A DNA stretch of 32,907 nt, from assembly GCA_003550425.1 (NCBI GenBank), contig PUKE01000124.1, positions 1-32,907 on the forward strand. The letters are read 5' to 3'. The position numbers and the translations under genes are program-made. The stretch is from Nitriliruptoria bacterium (lineage in GTDB: Bacteria > Actinomycetota > Nitriliruptoria > Euzebyales > Egibacteraceae). This document shows, one piece after another, positions 1 through 7,576 of the stretch. The stretch's first letter is position 1; each line of letters begins with the position of its first letter. The notes beneath the pieces are model-generated. The model worked only from the letters and a program-made list of their open reading frames with translations, was not told the origin of the DNA and did not search any database.

Positions 1-75
1 AACCCGGAAGTTAAGCCCTCCAGCGCCGATGGTACTGCGCGGGAAACCGCGTGGGAGAGTAGGACACCGCGGAAC
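1..75 (+). rRNA. rrf: 5S ribosomal RNA, 3' part (5' end outside window)
   Basis: The sequence opens with the typical inner part of actinobacterial 5S rRNA: a CCCGGAAG-TTAAGCCC stretch, then GCCGATGGTACTGC, then GGGAGAGTAGG close to the 3' end. The usual ending in GGAAC falls at about position 75. The first 40 or so bases of the molecule lie outside the window. It would be the last gene of a 16S-23S-5S operon read rightward, which fits the strong hairpin directly downstream. The exact 3' end is inferred from the family pattern. Confidence 0.95.
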
Positions 76-84
76 ACCAAACAC

Positions 85-116
85 CGGCGGCCGCCCCCAC
101 CACAGGGCGGCCGCCG
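85..116 (+). terminator. Hairpin terminator of the rRNA operon
   Basis: A perfect 12-bp GC-only stem (arms 85-96 and 105-116) with an 8-nt loop begins ten bases after the end of 5S rRNA. No T tract follows, which is common for actinobacterial terminators. The placement makes rRNA operon termination the natural reading. Confidence 0.85.
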
Positions 117-167
117 ACGCATGCATGGTGGGCATCCACGGCATGCCATCCGCTGCGAGGAGCGGTC

Positions 168-1136
168 ATGAGTGGTCAGGACAGAGGTGGCGCGAGCGAT
201 GGCAAGGGACGCGGGGCGTCCGGTCGGCGATCAGGTCCGAGTCCCCGCAGCGGGCAGAGCAGACGAGGCGGCGGTGCCCAGCCCCGGGGTGGCAAGGGCA
301 AGGAAGGACGCGACCGCCGGGGCGGCGAGGGCCGCGGTGGCGGCGCCTCCGGAGAGGCTGGCGGTGCGAAGCGCGGTGGCCGACCGCGGCGCGCTCCTGC
401 CGTGCGCAAGCCGTGGATCCCCGAGGACGCACCCCGCCTGACCGGCCCTGCGTGGAAGGACGTGCAGCGCGCCGCGCCACCCGGGACGGCGCCGGAGGTG
501 GCGCGCGCCATCACGACCGCCTCGGAGGTCCTCGACGAAGAGCCCGACCGGGCCCGTGCTCTGTTGGACTGGGCGAAGTCCGTCGCGCCGCGCTCGGCGG
601 CGGTGCGCGAGGCGATCGGCGTCGCGGCCTACCGCAGCGGGGACTTCGCGACCGCGGCGTCCGAGCTCTCGCACTACCGCCGCATGTCCGGGCGCGAGGA
701 TCAGAACCACCTGCTGGCCGACAGCCTCAGAGCGACCGGTCGCGGTGACCGGGTGCGCGAGCTGATCGAGGCCATGGAGGGCCGCGCCCAGCCCCAGCGA
801 CAGGTCGAGGGCTGGATCGTGTACGCCGGCTCGCTCGCTGACCGAGGCGACGACCTTCGGGCGCTCGCGGTCCTCGAGCGCCTCGACCTCGAGCCGGATC
901 GGATCGAGCCCCACCACCTGCGGCTGTGGTATCTGGCCGCCGACCTCTGCGAGCGCCTCGGCGACGACGACCGCGCGCAGGACTACCTCCACGCGATCGC
1001 CGCGTTCGACGCCGAGTTCCTCGACGTCGCCGAGCGCCTGCGGCTCGACGACGAGGCGCTCGAGCAGCCCACCGCCGAGGAGGTCGCGGAGCCCCCAGCG
1101 GCGCCCCCAGCCGACCCCGGGGCGTCCTCCGACTGA
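168..1136 (+). CDS. TPR-like repeat protein with an RG-rich N-terminal tail
   Basis: The protein has 322 residues. Residues 1 to about 80 are almost entirely R, G, S, K and P (a disordered RG-rich stretch). Residues about 95-300 are alanine-rich helical pairs with TPR-like spacing (for example around EEPDRARALLDWAKSVAP and YRSGDFATAASEL). The tail beyond about 300 is acidic and proline-rich. The ATG is chosen because AGGAG lies 5 nt upstream. Position and type match Rv1691, the TPR protein that opens the tlyA cluster in M. tuberculosis. A scaffold role is typical of TPR folds, and an RG-rich tail often binds RNA, but neither is shown here. The gene follows directly after the rRNA operon. Confidence 0.8.
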   Translation: MSGQDRGGASDGKGRGASGRRSGPSPRSGQSRRGGGAQPRGGKGKEGRDRRGGEGRGGGASGEAGGAKRGGRPRRAPAVRKPWIPEDAPRLTGPAWKDVQRAAPPGTAPEVARAITTASEVLDEEPDRARALLDWAKSVAPRSAAVREAIGVAAYRSGDFATAASELSHYRRMSGREDQNHLLADSLRATGRGDRVRELIEAMEGRAQPQRQVEGWIVYAGSLADRGDDLRALAVLERLDLEPDRIEPHHLRLWYLAADLCERLGDDDRAQDYLHAIAAFDAEFLDVAERLRLDDEALEQPTAEEVAEPPAAPPADPGASSD

Positions 1137-1157
1137 GCCGCGCCGTGCGAGCTCGCG

Positions 1158-2120
1158 TCAGCCCCGGTCGTCGGCGACGCGGCCCTGCTCGCGCAGGTGC
1201 AGATAGCGCAAGAGCCCGGCCGCGTTCGAGGACACCCCGTTCAGCAGCTCGACGCGCTCCTCGGCGTGCGGGTCGGCGGGCTCGGGCTCCAGGTCGTCGG
1301 CGAAGCGGGCGGCGAGCGTCTCCGCGACGTGGTCCAGCTCGTCGTGCTCCTGCCAGGCCCGCTCGGCCGTCTCCGCCCATGCCGCGAGGCGCTCGGTGGC
1401 CTCGTCGAGCGCGGCCTCGGGCTCCTCGAGGGGCCCGTAGTGCGCGAGCCACAGGGTCGTCGGCGCGAGGGTGCGGTAGCGATCCAGCGTGCGGCGAGCC
1501 AGCGCGAGGTCGAAGTCCGGCGGGGGCGTGGCCGGTCGGATCGCGCGCATGCCCGGCAGCCGCACGCCCACCGAGTCGCCAGCGAACAGCCACCCGGTGT
1601 CGGGATCGAGGGCGGACAGGTGGTGCTTGGCGTGACCCGGGGTGTGCAGCAGCTCGAGCCGTCGCCCACCCCCGAGGTCGAGGACCTCGCCGTCGGCCAC
1701 CGCCCGCACGCGCTCCTGCGCGACCGGGGTGCAGTCCCCGTAGACCTCGTCGTGGAGCCGTCCGTAGACGCGTCGTGCGCTGGCGTTCAGCCGGCTCGGG
1801 TCCACGAGGTGGGCGGCGCCCAGCTCGCTGACCACCACGGTGGCACGCGGGAAGGCGCGCGCGAGGTCGCCAGCGCCGCCGGCATGGTCCAGGTGCACGT
1901 GGCTGACCACGACGTAGGCGAGGTCCTCGGGGTCGAGGCCGACCTCGCCGAGCGCGCCGATGACGGTGTCGATCGACCGTGCCGGACCGCACTCGAACAG
2001 CGTTGGCCGCGGCGTGTGCAGCAGGTAGCCCGCGGTGACCTGCGGCAGGTCGGCCGTGCGGGTGTCGATGCCGGTGAGGTCGTCGGCGAGCGGCGTGACG
2101 ATCGGAGGATCCTGCTGCAT
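1158..2120 (-). CDS. MBL-fold metallo-hydrolase (glyoxalase II-like)
   Basis: The protein has 320 residues with the metallo-beta-lactamase zinc-binding set. HVHLDH gives H74, H76, D78 and H79, TPGHAKHH gives H163, FAGDS gives D182, and AHYGP gives H227. This is the pattern of glyoxalase II-like hydrolases with two metal ions. The C-terminal 90 residues form a helical extension seen in many actinobacterial members. The substrate cannot be told. It lies 47 nt downstream of the DUF1015 gene on the same strand but seems to have its own promoter. A TAGACT box ends 8 nt before the ATG, so the transcript may be leaderless, and no Shine-Dalgarno site is visible. Confidence 0.88.
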   Translation of the reverse strand: MQQDPPIVTPLADDLTGIDTRTADLPQVTAGYLLHTPRPTLFECGPARSIDTVIGALGEVGLDPEDLAYVVVSHVHLDHAGGAGDLARAFPRATVVVSELGAAHLVDPSRLNASARRVYGRLHDEVYGDCTPVAQERVRAVADGEVLDLGGGRRLELLHTPGHAKHHLSALDPDTGWLFAGDSVGVRLPGMRAIRPATPPPDFDLALARRTLDRYRTLAPTTLWLAHYGPLEEPEAALDEATERLAAWAETAERAWQEHDELDHVAETLAARFADDLEPEPADPHAEERVELLNGVSSNAAGLLRYLHLREQGRVADDRG

Positions 2121-2128
2121 GCCAGGCG

Positions 2129-2134
2129 AGTCTA
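2129..2134 (-). promoter_or_regulatory. -10 box TAGACT for the MBL-fold gene (leaderless start likely)
   Basis: On the minus strand TAGACT is followed by 8 nt and then the ATG of the MBL gene. Transcription normally begins 6-7 nt after the -10 box, so the 5' leader would be 0-2 nt. No TTG-type -35 box lies at 16-19 nt. The same hexamer occurs before four other genes in this window. Confidence 0.55.
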
Positions 2135-2167
2135 GGCGACCGCGACGGGCCGAGGGCGCGGCGCCGC

Positions 2168-3415
2168 CTAGGGGGCCGACGGCGCCGCGCCCCGCGCCGC
2201 GACGTCGGTGCGCCGCAGCACCAGGCCGACCCGCGGCTTGGGCGCGAAGCGCGTGGACTTGGCGGGCAGCAGGCTGCCCGCGCGCGCCGCGGCCACGACC
2301 TCGGCCACCGCGAGCGCCGGCTGCGCCAGCACGCCCTCGGCCAGTCCCTCCGCGACGTCCGCCACCGAGGCGTCGAGGTCGGCGGTGGGGCTCGCCTCGG
2401 CCGCGTCGATGCCCAGGCGTGGCAGCAGGCGCTCGCGGACCGCGCGCACCCAGGCGGCCGGACCCCGCATCGCCTCGGGGCCGAGCGCGAGCGCCAGGTC
2501 GATCATGGAGGGCTCGCGCCCGCGCACCCAGCACACCACCCTGCCCTGCGGCGGCACGGGCAGCGCCGGGGCGCTGCCGGTCCTGTGGCTCCCCTCGCGC
2601 GGGAGCAGCGAGGTCGCCGCCGACGGCAGCACGCGCCGGGGATCGTTGGCTGGACGCTGCAGTCGCAGGTGCACCGGATCGAGGCGTGGCCCGTCGCTGC
2701 CGCTCGCGTCGGTCAGCAGCGCCAGCACGCGACCCACGGGGTCCGCATCGTCGCCGGGCGCGTCCTGCTCCCTGGCGGCACGCCAGCGGTGATGGCCATC
2801 GGCGATCACCGCGTGGGCCCCGCGCAGCGCGTGGCGGATGCGGGCGGCGTCCTGCTCGGGCAGGCGCCACAGGCGATGGTCGGCGCCAGCCTCGTCGGTC
2901 AGCGCGGCGGTGGGCGGTGCGGGCGGCGGCGCGTCGAGCGGGGCGCGCCACCCCTCGTCGGCCCCGTCGACCAGCAGCGTCACCGGAGCCGCCTCGACCG
3001 GGGAGCGCGCGCGTCGTCGTCGGCCAGCGTCCAGCCGTGCATGGTCGACGCGCTCGTGCGCGGCCACGCGACGGCCACCGGCCCCGCGCGCCGACACCGC
3101 GGCCAGCACGCCGCGCAGCACCCGGGGGACCCCGCCCTCGAGCCAGTGCTGCTCGTAGCGGTACATCGCCGGATGCGGCTCCTCGCGCAGCACGCCGAGG
3201 CGCCGCCACCGCGCGACGGCGGCCGCCGGGTCCTCACCGCCGTCGTGCCCGGCGAACAGGTGCAGCACGGTGTAGGGGCTGGCCGTGAGGCGGCTGAAGT
3301 AGTCGAGCCTGGCGAGGTCGTCCTCGGCCGGTGCCGAGGTGCGCGCGAATGGCCCGGCCACCGCCGGATCGTGGCGCAGCGCCACGAACGGCGCCGCGTC
3401 GACCACCGGCCTCAC
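2168..3415 (-). CDS. DUF1015 family protein
   Basis: The protein has 415 residues if started at the GTG at 3415. A second GTG at 3406 (412 residues) has a GGTGAGG stretch upstream and is equally possible. Family marks are the N-terminal PF-A-R pattern, SPYTVLHLF, MYRYEQHW near residue 95, an HERV motif after it, and the highly typical IADGHHRWRAA motif near the middle. The biochemical function of DUF1015 is not established as far as I know. The gene forms a leftward pair with the MBL-fold gene and is divergent from the short TPR gene, from which it is separated by about 70 nt. The pair is not part of this cluster in M. tuberculosis. Confidence 0.85.
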   Translation of the reverse strand: MRPVVDAAPFVALRHDPAVAGPFARTSAPAEDDLARLDYFSRLTASPYTVLHLFAGHDGGEDPAAAVARWRRLGVLREEPHPAMYRYEQHWLEGGVPRVLRGVLAAVSARGAGGRRVAAHERVDHARLDAGRRRRARSPVEAAPVTLLVDGADEGWRAPLDAPPPAPPTAALTDEAGADHRLWRLPEQDAARIRHALRGAHAVIADGHHRWRAAREQDAPGDDADPVGRVLALLTDASGSDGPRLDPVHLRLQRPANDPRRVLPSAATSLLPREGSHRTGSAPALPVPPQGRVVCWVRGREPSMIDLALALGPEAMRGPAAWVRAVRERLLPRLGIDAAEASPTADLDASVADVAEGLAEGVLAQPALAVAEVVAAARAGSLLPAKSTRFAPKPRVGLVLRRTDVAARGAAPSAP

Positions 3416-3486
3416 CCCCTGTCCTGGCGTCGCCCTCGGCCCGCGACGATACCCTCGAGGTCCTGGGAAGCGACGAGAGGGAGACC

Positions 3487-3861
3487 GTGCACGAGGAGCA
3501 GCAGGTCGCGGTCTACGAGCTGTTCCGCGACGGCAAGGAGCGACTGGACGCCGGCAACCCCGCGGGGGCGGTCGAGGTCCTCGAGCTCGCCGTGGAGGCC
3601 GAGCCGCACAAGGGATCGTTGCGCGAGACGCTCGCGCGCGCCTACTTCGCGAGCCAGCGCACCAGCCGTGCCCGCGATGAGTTCGAGCGCGTGCTCGAGC
3701 TGGACCCCAAGGACGACTACGCCCACTTCGGGCTGGGACGCTGCCTGGAGCGCCAGGGCGAGCTGGCCCGCGCCAAGGGGCAGTACAAGCTGGCGCGAGC
3801 CCTGTCCGACCTCCCCATGTACGAGCGCGCGCTACGGCGGGTGGAGGCTCGCCTGGCCTGA
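3487..3861 (+). CDS. Short TPR protein
   Basis: The protein has 124 residues, starting at a GTG preceded by GAGAGGGAG. It consists of about three TPR units: LFRDGKERLDAGNPAGAVEVLELAVEAEP, then LRETLARAYFASQRTSRARDEFERVLELDP (the Y-A...A-F-E-LDP pattern is very clear), then AHFGLGRCLERQGELARAKGQYKLA. No signal peptide or membrane segment is seen. It is probably a cytoplasmic protein-binding module, and the partner is unknown. A longer reading frame exists upstream, but it overlaps the divergent DUF1015 gene and lacks coding character. Confidence 0.85.
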   Translation: MHEEQQVAVYELFRDGKERLDAGNPAGAVEVLELAVEAEPHKGSLRETLARAYFASQRTSRARDEFERVLELDPKDDYAHFGLGRCLERQGELARAKGQYKLARALSDLPMYERALRRVEARLA

Positions 3862-3890
3862 CCACGCCCTGACCTCGCGGCGCTCGGCCC

Positions 3891-4640
3891 TCATCGGTCG
3901 GGGCGTTGCCGCCACCGTCGGTGCCGCCGGCGACGCCCAGCGAGCAGGGTGAGCAGCGCTCCCGCCGCGAACCCGGCGACGTGGGCGAGGTAGGCCACCC
4001 CGCCGCCACCGGCCGCCGCCTCGCCGCCGACCTCCCGGAGCTGCAGCAGGAACCAGGCTCCCAGCACCACGATCGCGGGGAGCTGGACGGCCAGGAACAG
4101 CAGCGGCACCACCACGACGGTCACGCGCGCCGTGGGGTGCAGCACTAGGTAGGAGCCGAGCACCCCGGCGACCGCGCCGCTGGCGCCCACGAGCGTCAGG
4201 GCGCTGTCGGGATTGGCGGCGGTGAACGCCAGGGCGGCGACGATCGCGAGCGCTAGGTACAGCGCCAGGAAGCGCAGGTGGCCGAAGCGCTCCTCGACGT
4301 TGTTGCCGAACACCCACAGGAACAGCAGGTTGCCGCCCAGGTGCAGCAGGTCGGCGTGCAGGAACGCGCTCGCGAGCACGGCCAGGCGCACCGACTTGTC
4401 GGGGGCTGGCTCGAGCGCGCAGTCGGTGGGCAGGGCGGCGACCTCGGCGGCGGTCAACGGGCTGCCGCGCACCACCTCCGCCGGGATCATGGCGTGCTCG
4501 AGGAACAGCTGCTGCTGGGCGCACGGACCCTCGCCGAGCGGCTGCACCAGGAGGAACACGCCGAGGTTGGCCACGAGCAGCAGCCGCAGGACCCAGGGCG
4601 TGGTGCGCACCGGGTTGAGGTCGCCGATGGGGATCAGCAT
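3891..4640 (-). CDS. Rhomboid family intramembrane serine protease
   Basis: The protein has 249 residues and cuts membrane proteins within the bilayer. The catalytic serine is S154 in GASGAVAG, the partner histidine is H220 in HVAGFAAG, and the HLGGN motif at 100-104 supplies the usual asparagine. About six hydrophobic segments are visible, beginning near residues 17-33. The loop between the first two segments is long and carries two cysteines (C40, C74) that could form a disulfide outside the cytoplasm. The C-terminus is short and basic. GAGGG lies just before the ATG. It is convergent with the short TPR gene. Substrates are unknown. Confidence 0.93.
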   Translation of the reverse strand: MLIPIGDLNPVRTTPWVLRLLLVANLGVFLLVQPLGEGPCAQQQLFLEHAMIPAEVVRGSPLTAAEVAALPTDCALEPAPDKSVRLAVLASAFLHADLLHLGGNLLFLWVFGNNVEERFGHLRFLALYLALAIVAALAFTAANPDSALTLVGASGAVAGVLGSYLVLHPTARVTVVVVPLLFLAVQLPAIVVLGAWFLLQLREVGGEAAAGGGGVAYLAHVAGFAAGALLTLLAGRRRRHRRWRQRPDR

Positions 4641-4674
4641 GGGCCCTCGCGGCTCGGTCGCACGGCGCGTCGCC

Positions 4675-4680
4675 TATGCT
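4675..4680 (+). promoter_or_regulatory. Possible -10 box (TATGCT) for the H1/phasin-like gene
   Basis: TATGCT lies 71 nt before the ATG at 4752, in the divergent gap after the rhomboid start. No good -35 box is seen, so this rests on the hexamer and its position only. Confidence 0.35.
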
Positions 4681-4751
4681 GCCGTGTCGACGGGGTCGCG
4701 CGGACCCGCGTGAACGCCGACGCACCGCCGATGCCGAGCGAGGAGACCGTC

Positions 4752-5444
4752 ATGGAGAGCCTCTGGCACGGAGCCCTGCGCGTCGCTGGGGCGGTCGGCG
4801 GCCTGACGCGACGGCAGGCCGAGCGGATCGTGAAGCGGCTCGTGCGCACCGGCGAGATCGCCGCGGAGCGCGCCGAGCACGCCGTCGACGCGCTCCTCGC
4901 CCAGACCGAGGAGCAGCGACGGTGGCTGGCCGAGCGCGCCCAGGCCGAGGCGGAGCGCTTGGGCCAGCGGCTCGGCCTGTTCGACGACGAGCGCGACGCC
5001 GACGCCGCGCCTCCCGCCGCGGACCCGCCGTCCGACGACGCCGCTGCTGCTGCGACGCCGCGCAGCGATCCCGCCGGCGACGTGGCCCACCGGCCCGACC
5101 TCGGGGAGGCGGGGACCGGCGGCGCGCGCGACGCGTCGTCCACCGCGAGCGCCGCCCCGGCGGCCGAGGGCGCCCCGGCGCGGAAGGCCACGACGAAGGG
5201 GACGGCCAAGAAGGCCACGAAGAAGGCCACGAAGAAGGCGACCAAGGAGGCGGCCGCCAAGAAGACCACCGCCAAGAAGACCACCGCCAAGAAGGCGACC
5301 GCCAAGAAGGCCACGAAGAAGGCCACGAAGAAGGCCGTCGACCCGGCGCCGGAGCAGACCAGCGACGCAGCGTCCGACCGGACGGCTGACCCGGCGGCGA
5401 TCGACCCGCCAGCGCGAGGCCCCGAGGACGAGGAGGCCACGTGA
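4752..5444 (+). CDS. Phasin-like protein with a histone H1-like lysine-rich tail
   Basis: The protein has 230 residues. Residues 1-80 are amphipathic helix (LTRRQAERIVKRLVRTGEIAAERAEHAVDALLAQTEEQ...), similar in style to polyhydroxyalkanoate phasin-like proteins. Residues 80-143 are an acidic Ala/Pro/Asp linker. Residues 144-195 are repeats of KKAT and AKKTT as in histone H1-like proteins, and the end is acidic. The ATG at 4752 is chosen because GAGGAG lies 6 nt upstream; an ATG at 4731 is the alternative. Binding to DNA or RNA through the tail is likely by analogy. The stop overlaps the next start by 4 nt (GTGA), so it is coupled to the 68-residue gene and tlyA. Confidence 0.8.
   Translation: MESLWHGALRVAGAVGGLTRRQAERIVKRLVRTGEIAAERAEHAVDALLAQTEEQRRWLAERAQAEAERLGQRLGLFDDERDADAAPPAADPPSDDAAAAATPRSDPAGDVAHRPDLGEAGTGGARDASSTASAAPAAEGAPARKATTKGTAKKATKKATKKATKEAAAKKTTAKKTTAKKATAKKATKKATKKAVDPAPEQTSDAASDRTADPAAIDPPARGPEDEEAT
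5178..5336 (+). repeat. Lysine-codon repeat (KKAT / KKTTA units)
   Basis: The stretch is built from 9- to 15-bp units such as AAGAAGGCCACG and GCCAAGAAGACCACC, repeated many times in frame. It encodes the H1-like tail of the preceding gene. Such runs change length easily by slippage. Confidence 0.8.
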
Positions 5445-5647
5445 GCGACGCCGAGCGCGACGACGGGGACGAGGGGGCGCTCACGCGGGCGCGGACGCTG
5501 CTGGCACAGGTCGAGGAGGCCGACCTAGCCGAGCGCGCCGAGCTGCTGGCCCGCGTGCACGACCATCTCACCGAGGAGCTCGAGGCGATCGACGAGGTCG
5601 CCCGCGCGGTGCGCCCGGCCGAGGAGCCCGGGCAACGGCATGGGTGA
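5441..5647 (+). CDS. Small acidic conserved protein between the H1-like gene and tlyA
   Basis: The protein has 68 residues and is mostly predicted helix (LTRARTLLAQVEEADLAERAELLARVHDHLTEELEAIDEVAR). The start GTG overlaps the upstream stop (GTGA) and its own stop overlaps the tlyA start (GTGA), so translation of all three is coupled. M. tuberculosis has a similarly small gene, Rv1693, in the same place before tlyA. Function is unknown. Its conserved placement suggests a role linked to TlyA or the ribosome, but that is inference. Confidence 0.8.
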   Translation: MSDAERDDGDEGALTRARTLLAQVEEADLAERAELLARVHDHLTEELEAIDEVARAVRPAEEPGQRHG

Positions 5648-6501
5648 CCCCAGCCGTGACCGGAGCGCCCGCGTGGGTGACCGGCCTCGTGGCTGACCGT
5701 CGGCGGCTGGACCGCGAGCTGGTCCGGCGCGAGCTCGTCGCCTCCCGGGAGCGGGCACGCGAGGTCATCGCGGCGGGCCGCGTGCGCGTCGACGGGCTCC
5801 CGGCCCACAAGCCCGCCTCGCTCGTGGACGCCAGCGCGGCGATCGCCCTCACCGGTGACGAGCCGGCGTGGGCCTCGCGGGCCGCGCACAAGCTGCTCGG
5901 CGCGCTGGCGGCGCTGCCCGACCTGCCCGTGGCGGGACGCTGCGCGCTCGACGCCGGGGCGTCGACCGGCGGCTTCACCGACGTGCTGCTCGCGCACGGC
6001 GCGCGCCACGTGCTGGCCGTCGACGTCGGCTACGGTCAGCTCGTCTGGCGGTTGCGCAGCGACCCTCGGGTGACGGTGCTGGACCGCACCAACGTGCGTC
6101 ACCTGACCCCCGACGCGCTGCCGGCGCGTCCCGAGCTCGTCACCGGCGACCTGTCGTTCATCTCGCTGCGCACGGTCCTGCCGGCCCTGGCCGGGGTCTG
6201 CGCGCCCGACGGGGACCTGCTGCTGCTCGTCAAGCCGCAGTTCGAGGTGGGGCGCGAGCGCGTCGGCGGCAAGGGGGTGGTGCGCGACCCGACCGCGTGG
6301 CGCGCGGCCCTGGCGGGGGTGGTCGACGCCGGCGCCGCGGAGGGGCTGGCGCTGGTGGGCGCCTGCGCCTCGCCCCAGCCAGGGCCCAAGGGCAACGTCG
6401 AGCTGTTCGCGTGGCTGTCGGCGGCGCGCGCACCGGCCGAGGACCCCGCGGCCGTCCTCGACGCCGCGGTCGACCAGGCACGCGCGGTGGCGGCCCGCTG
6501 A
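5644..6501 (+). CDS. tlyA: TlyA family rRNA 2'-O-methyltransferase
   Basis: The protein has 285 residues. Residues about 19-70 form an S4 RNA-binding domain (RRRLDRELVRRELVASRERAREVIAAGRV). An FtsJ-like methyltransferase domain follows. The SAM loop is LDAGASTGGFTDVLL (102-116). The catalytic K-D-K-E set is visible as K83 (RAAHK), D169 (VTGDLSF), K197 (LLVKPQFE) and E253 (GNVELF). TlyA methylates 16S and 23S rRNA in mycobacteria and its loss gives capreomycin resistance there. The start GTG overlaps the upstream stop, and a GTG 36 nt further on (MTGLVADRRRL...) is an alternative. Confidence 0.95.
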   Translation: MTPAVTGAPAWVTGLVADRRRLDRELVRRELVASRERAREVIAAGRVRVDGLPAHKPASLVDASAAIALTGDEPAWASRAAHKLLGALAALPDLPVAGRCALDAGASTGGFTDVLLAHGARHVLAVDVGYGQLVWRLRSDPRVTVLDRTNVRHLTPDALPARPELVTGDLSFISLRTVLPALAGVCAPDGDLLLLVKPQFEVGRERVGGKGVVRDPTAWRAALAGVVDAGAAEGLALVGACASPQPGPKGNVELFAWLSAARAPAEDPAAVLDAAVDQARAVAAR

Positions 6502-6577
6502 TCACGCCGCCCCGCTGACCGCGCCAGCCCGCTGATCGTGCCGACTCGCCTGCGGTGCGCGTGGCACGCTTGCACGG

Positions 6578-7462
6578 ATGCCATCCGTCGAGCCCACGCA
6601 GGACGAACGCGGTCAGCGCGCCATCGGGCTGGTGGTGCACGGGGGACGCGAGGCCGCCCGCCGCTCCGCCGAGGAGGCCGCGGAGCGGCTGCGCGCGTGC
6701 GGCGCCACGGTGGTGGCGTGCGCCGACGACACGTGGTCGCAGCGTCACGCCGAGGCGCGCTCGGCCGCGACGTTCGCCAAGGGGCTCGACCTGATCATCG
6801 TGCTCGGCGGCGACGGCACGTTCCTGCGGGCGGCCTGGCTGGCGCGCGACGAGGGCGTGCCGCTGCTCGGGGTGAACCTCGGCCGGCTCGGCTTCTTCTC
6901 CGAGCTGGAGCGCGAGGACCTGCCCGAGGCGATCGAGCGGCTCGTCGCCGGTCGCTGGCAGGTCGAGGAGCGCATGACGCTCACGGTGACGGTGCGTGAC
7001 GAGGCCGGTCAGCGCACCGCCACCAGCTGGGCGCTGAACGAGGCGTCGGTGGAGCGCCAGCTGCCGCAGCGGCTGGTCGTCCTCGACGTGCGCGTGGGGT
7101 CCACGACCTTCGCCCAGCTGCCCGCCGACGCGGTGATCCTCGCCACGCCGACCGGCTCGACGGCCTATGCGTTCAGCGCCGGCGGGCCGATCGTGTCCCC
7201 GCGCATCGCGGCGATCCTGCTGCGCCCGGTGGCCAGCCACTCGCTGTTCGACCGCACGGTGCTCATCGACCCCGACGAGCCGCTCTCGGTCGCGCCGGCG
7301 GAGCGCGCCCGGTGCCTGGTCAGCCTCGACGGGCGCGAGACCCTCGAGGTGCCCGTCGGCGGTCATGTGGAGGTCTCTCGCGGGGCGGTGCCGGTGCGCC
7401 TGGCCCGGCTCGCGCCCTTCGACTTCTATCAGCGCGTGCGCGCGAAGTTCAACCTCGGCTAG
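6578..7462 (+). CDS. nadK: NAD kinase
   Basis: The protein has 294 residues and phosphorylates NAD to NADP. The GGDGT motif is at 77-81, the N-E pair of LNEAS at 154-155 and the PTGSTAYAFSAGGP loop at 191-204. Together these define the family. The length is usual for actinobacteria. It lies 76 nt after tlyA in the same direction. That gap contains three near-copies of CCCGCTGA but no clear promoter. No strong Shine-Dalgarno site precedes the ATG. recN follows, as in M. tuberculosis. Confidence 0.96.
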   Translation: MPSVEPTQDERGQRAIGLVVHGGREAARRSAEEAAERLRACGATVVACADDTWSQRHAEARSAATFAKGLDLIIVLGGDGTFLRAAWLARDEGVPLLGVNLGRLGFFSELEREDLPEAIERLVAGRWQVEERMTLTVTVRDEAGQRTATSWALNEASVERQLPQRLVVLDVRVGSTTFAQLPADAVILATPTGSTAYAFSAGGPIVSPRIAAILLRPVASHSLFDRTVLIDPDEPLSVAPAERARCLVSLDGRETLEVPVGGHVEVSRGAVPVRLARLAPFDFYQRVRAKFNLG

Positions 7463-7538
7463 CGGGGCGCCGGCGTCCCGCGACGCTGCCGTCGGGCTGG
7501 CGGTGGGGACAGCCTCGTGGCCGCTGTGGCCAGGTCTC

Positions 7539-7544
7539 TAGACT
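7539..7544 (+). promoter_or_regulatory. -10 box TAGACT for recN
   Basis: TAGACT lies 32 nt before the recN start, in the gap after nadK. A weak TCGTGG sits 18 nt upstream as a possible -35 box. I see no copy of the SOS-type LexA box in the gap. Confidence 0.5.
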
Positions 7545-7576
7545 TGCCGTCAGCGAGCCGGTCGCAAGGAGCGCGC

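Noticed and set aside
29-748. Long open frame on the plus strand overlapping 5S rRNA and the first TPR gene
   Set aside because: It starts inside 5S rRNA and is a shifted frame of the TPR gene with R/P/G-rich composition typical of GC-rich shadow frames.
5178-5336. Repeated 12-bp units read as a possible CRISPR or satellite array
   Set aside because: The units are in frame, have no spacers, and encode the lysine-rich tail of a normal gene.
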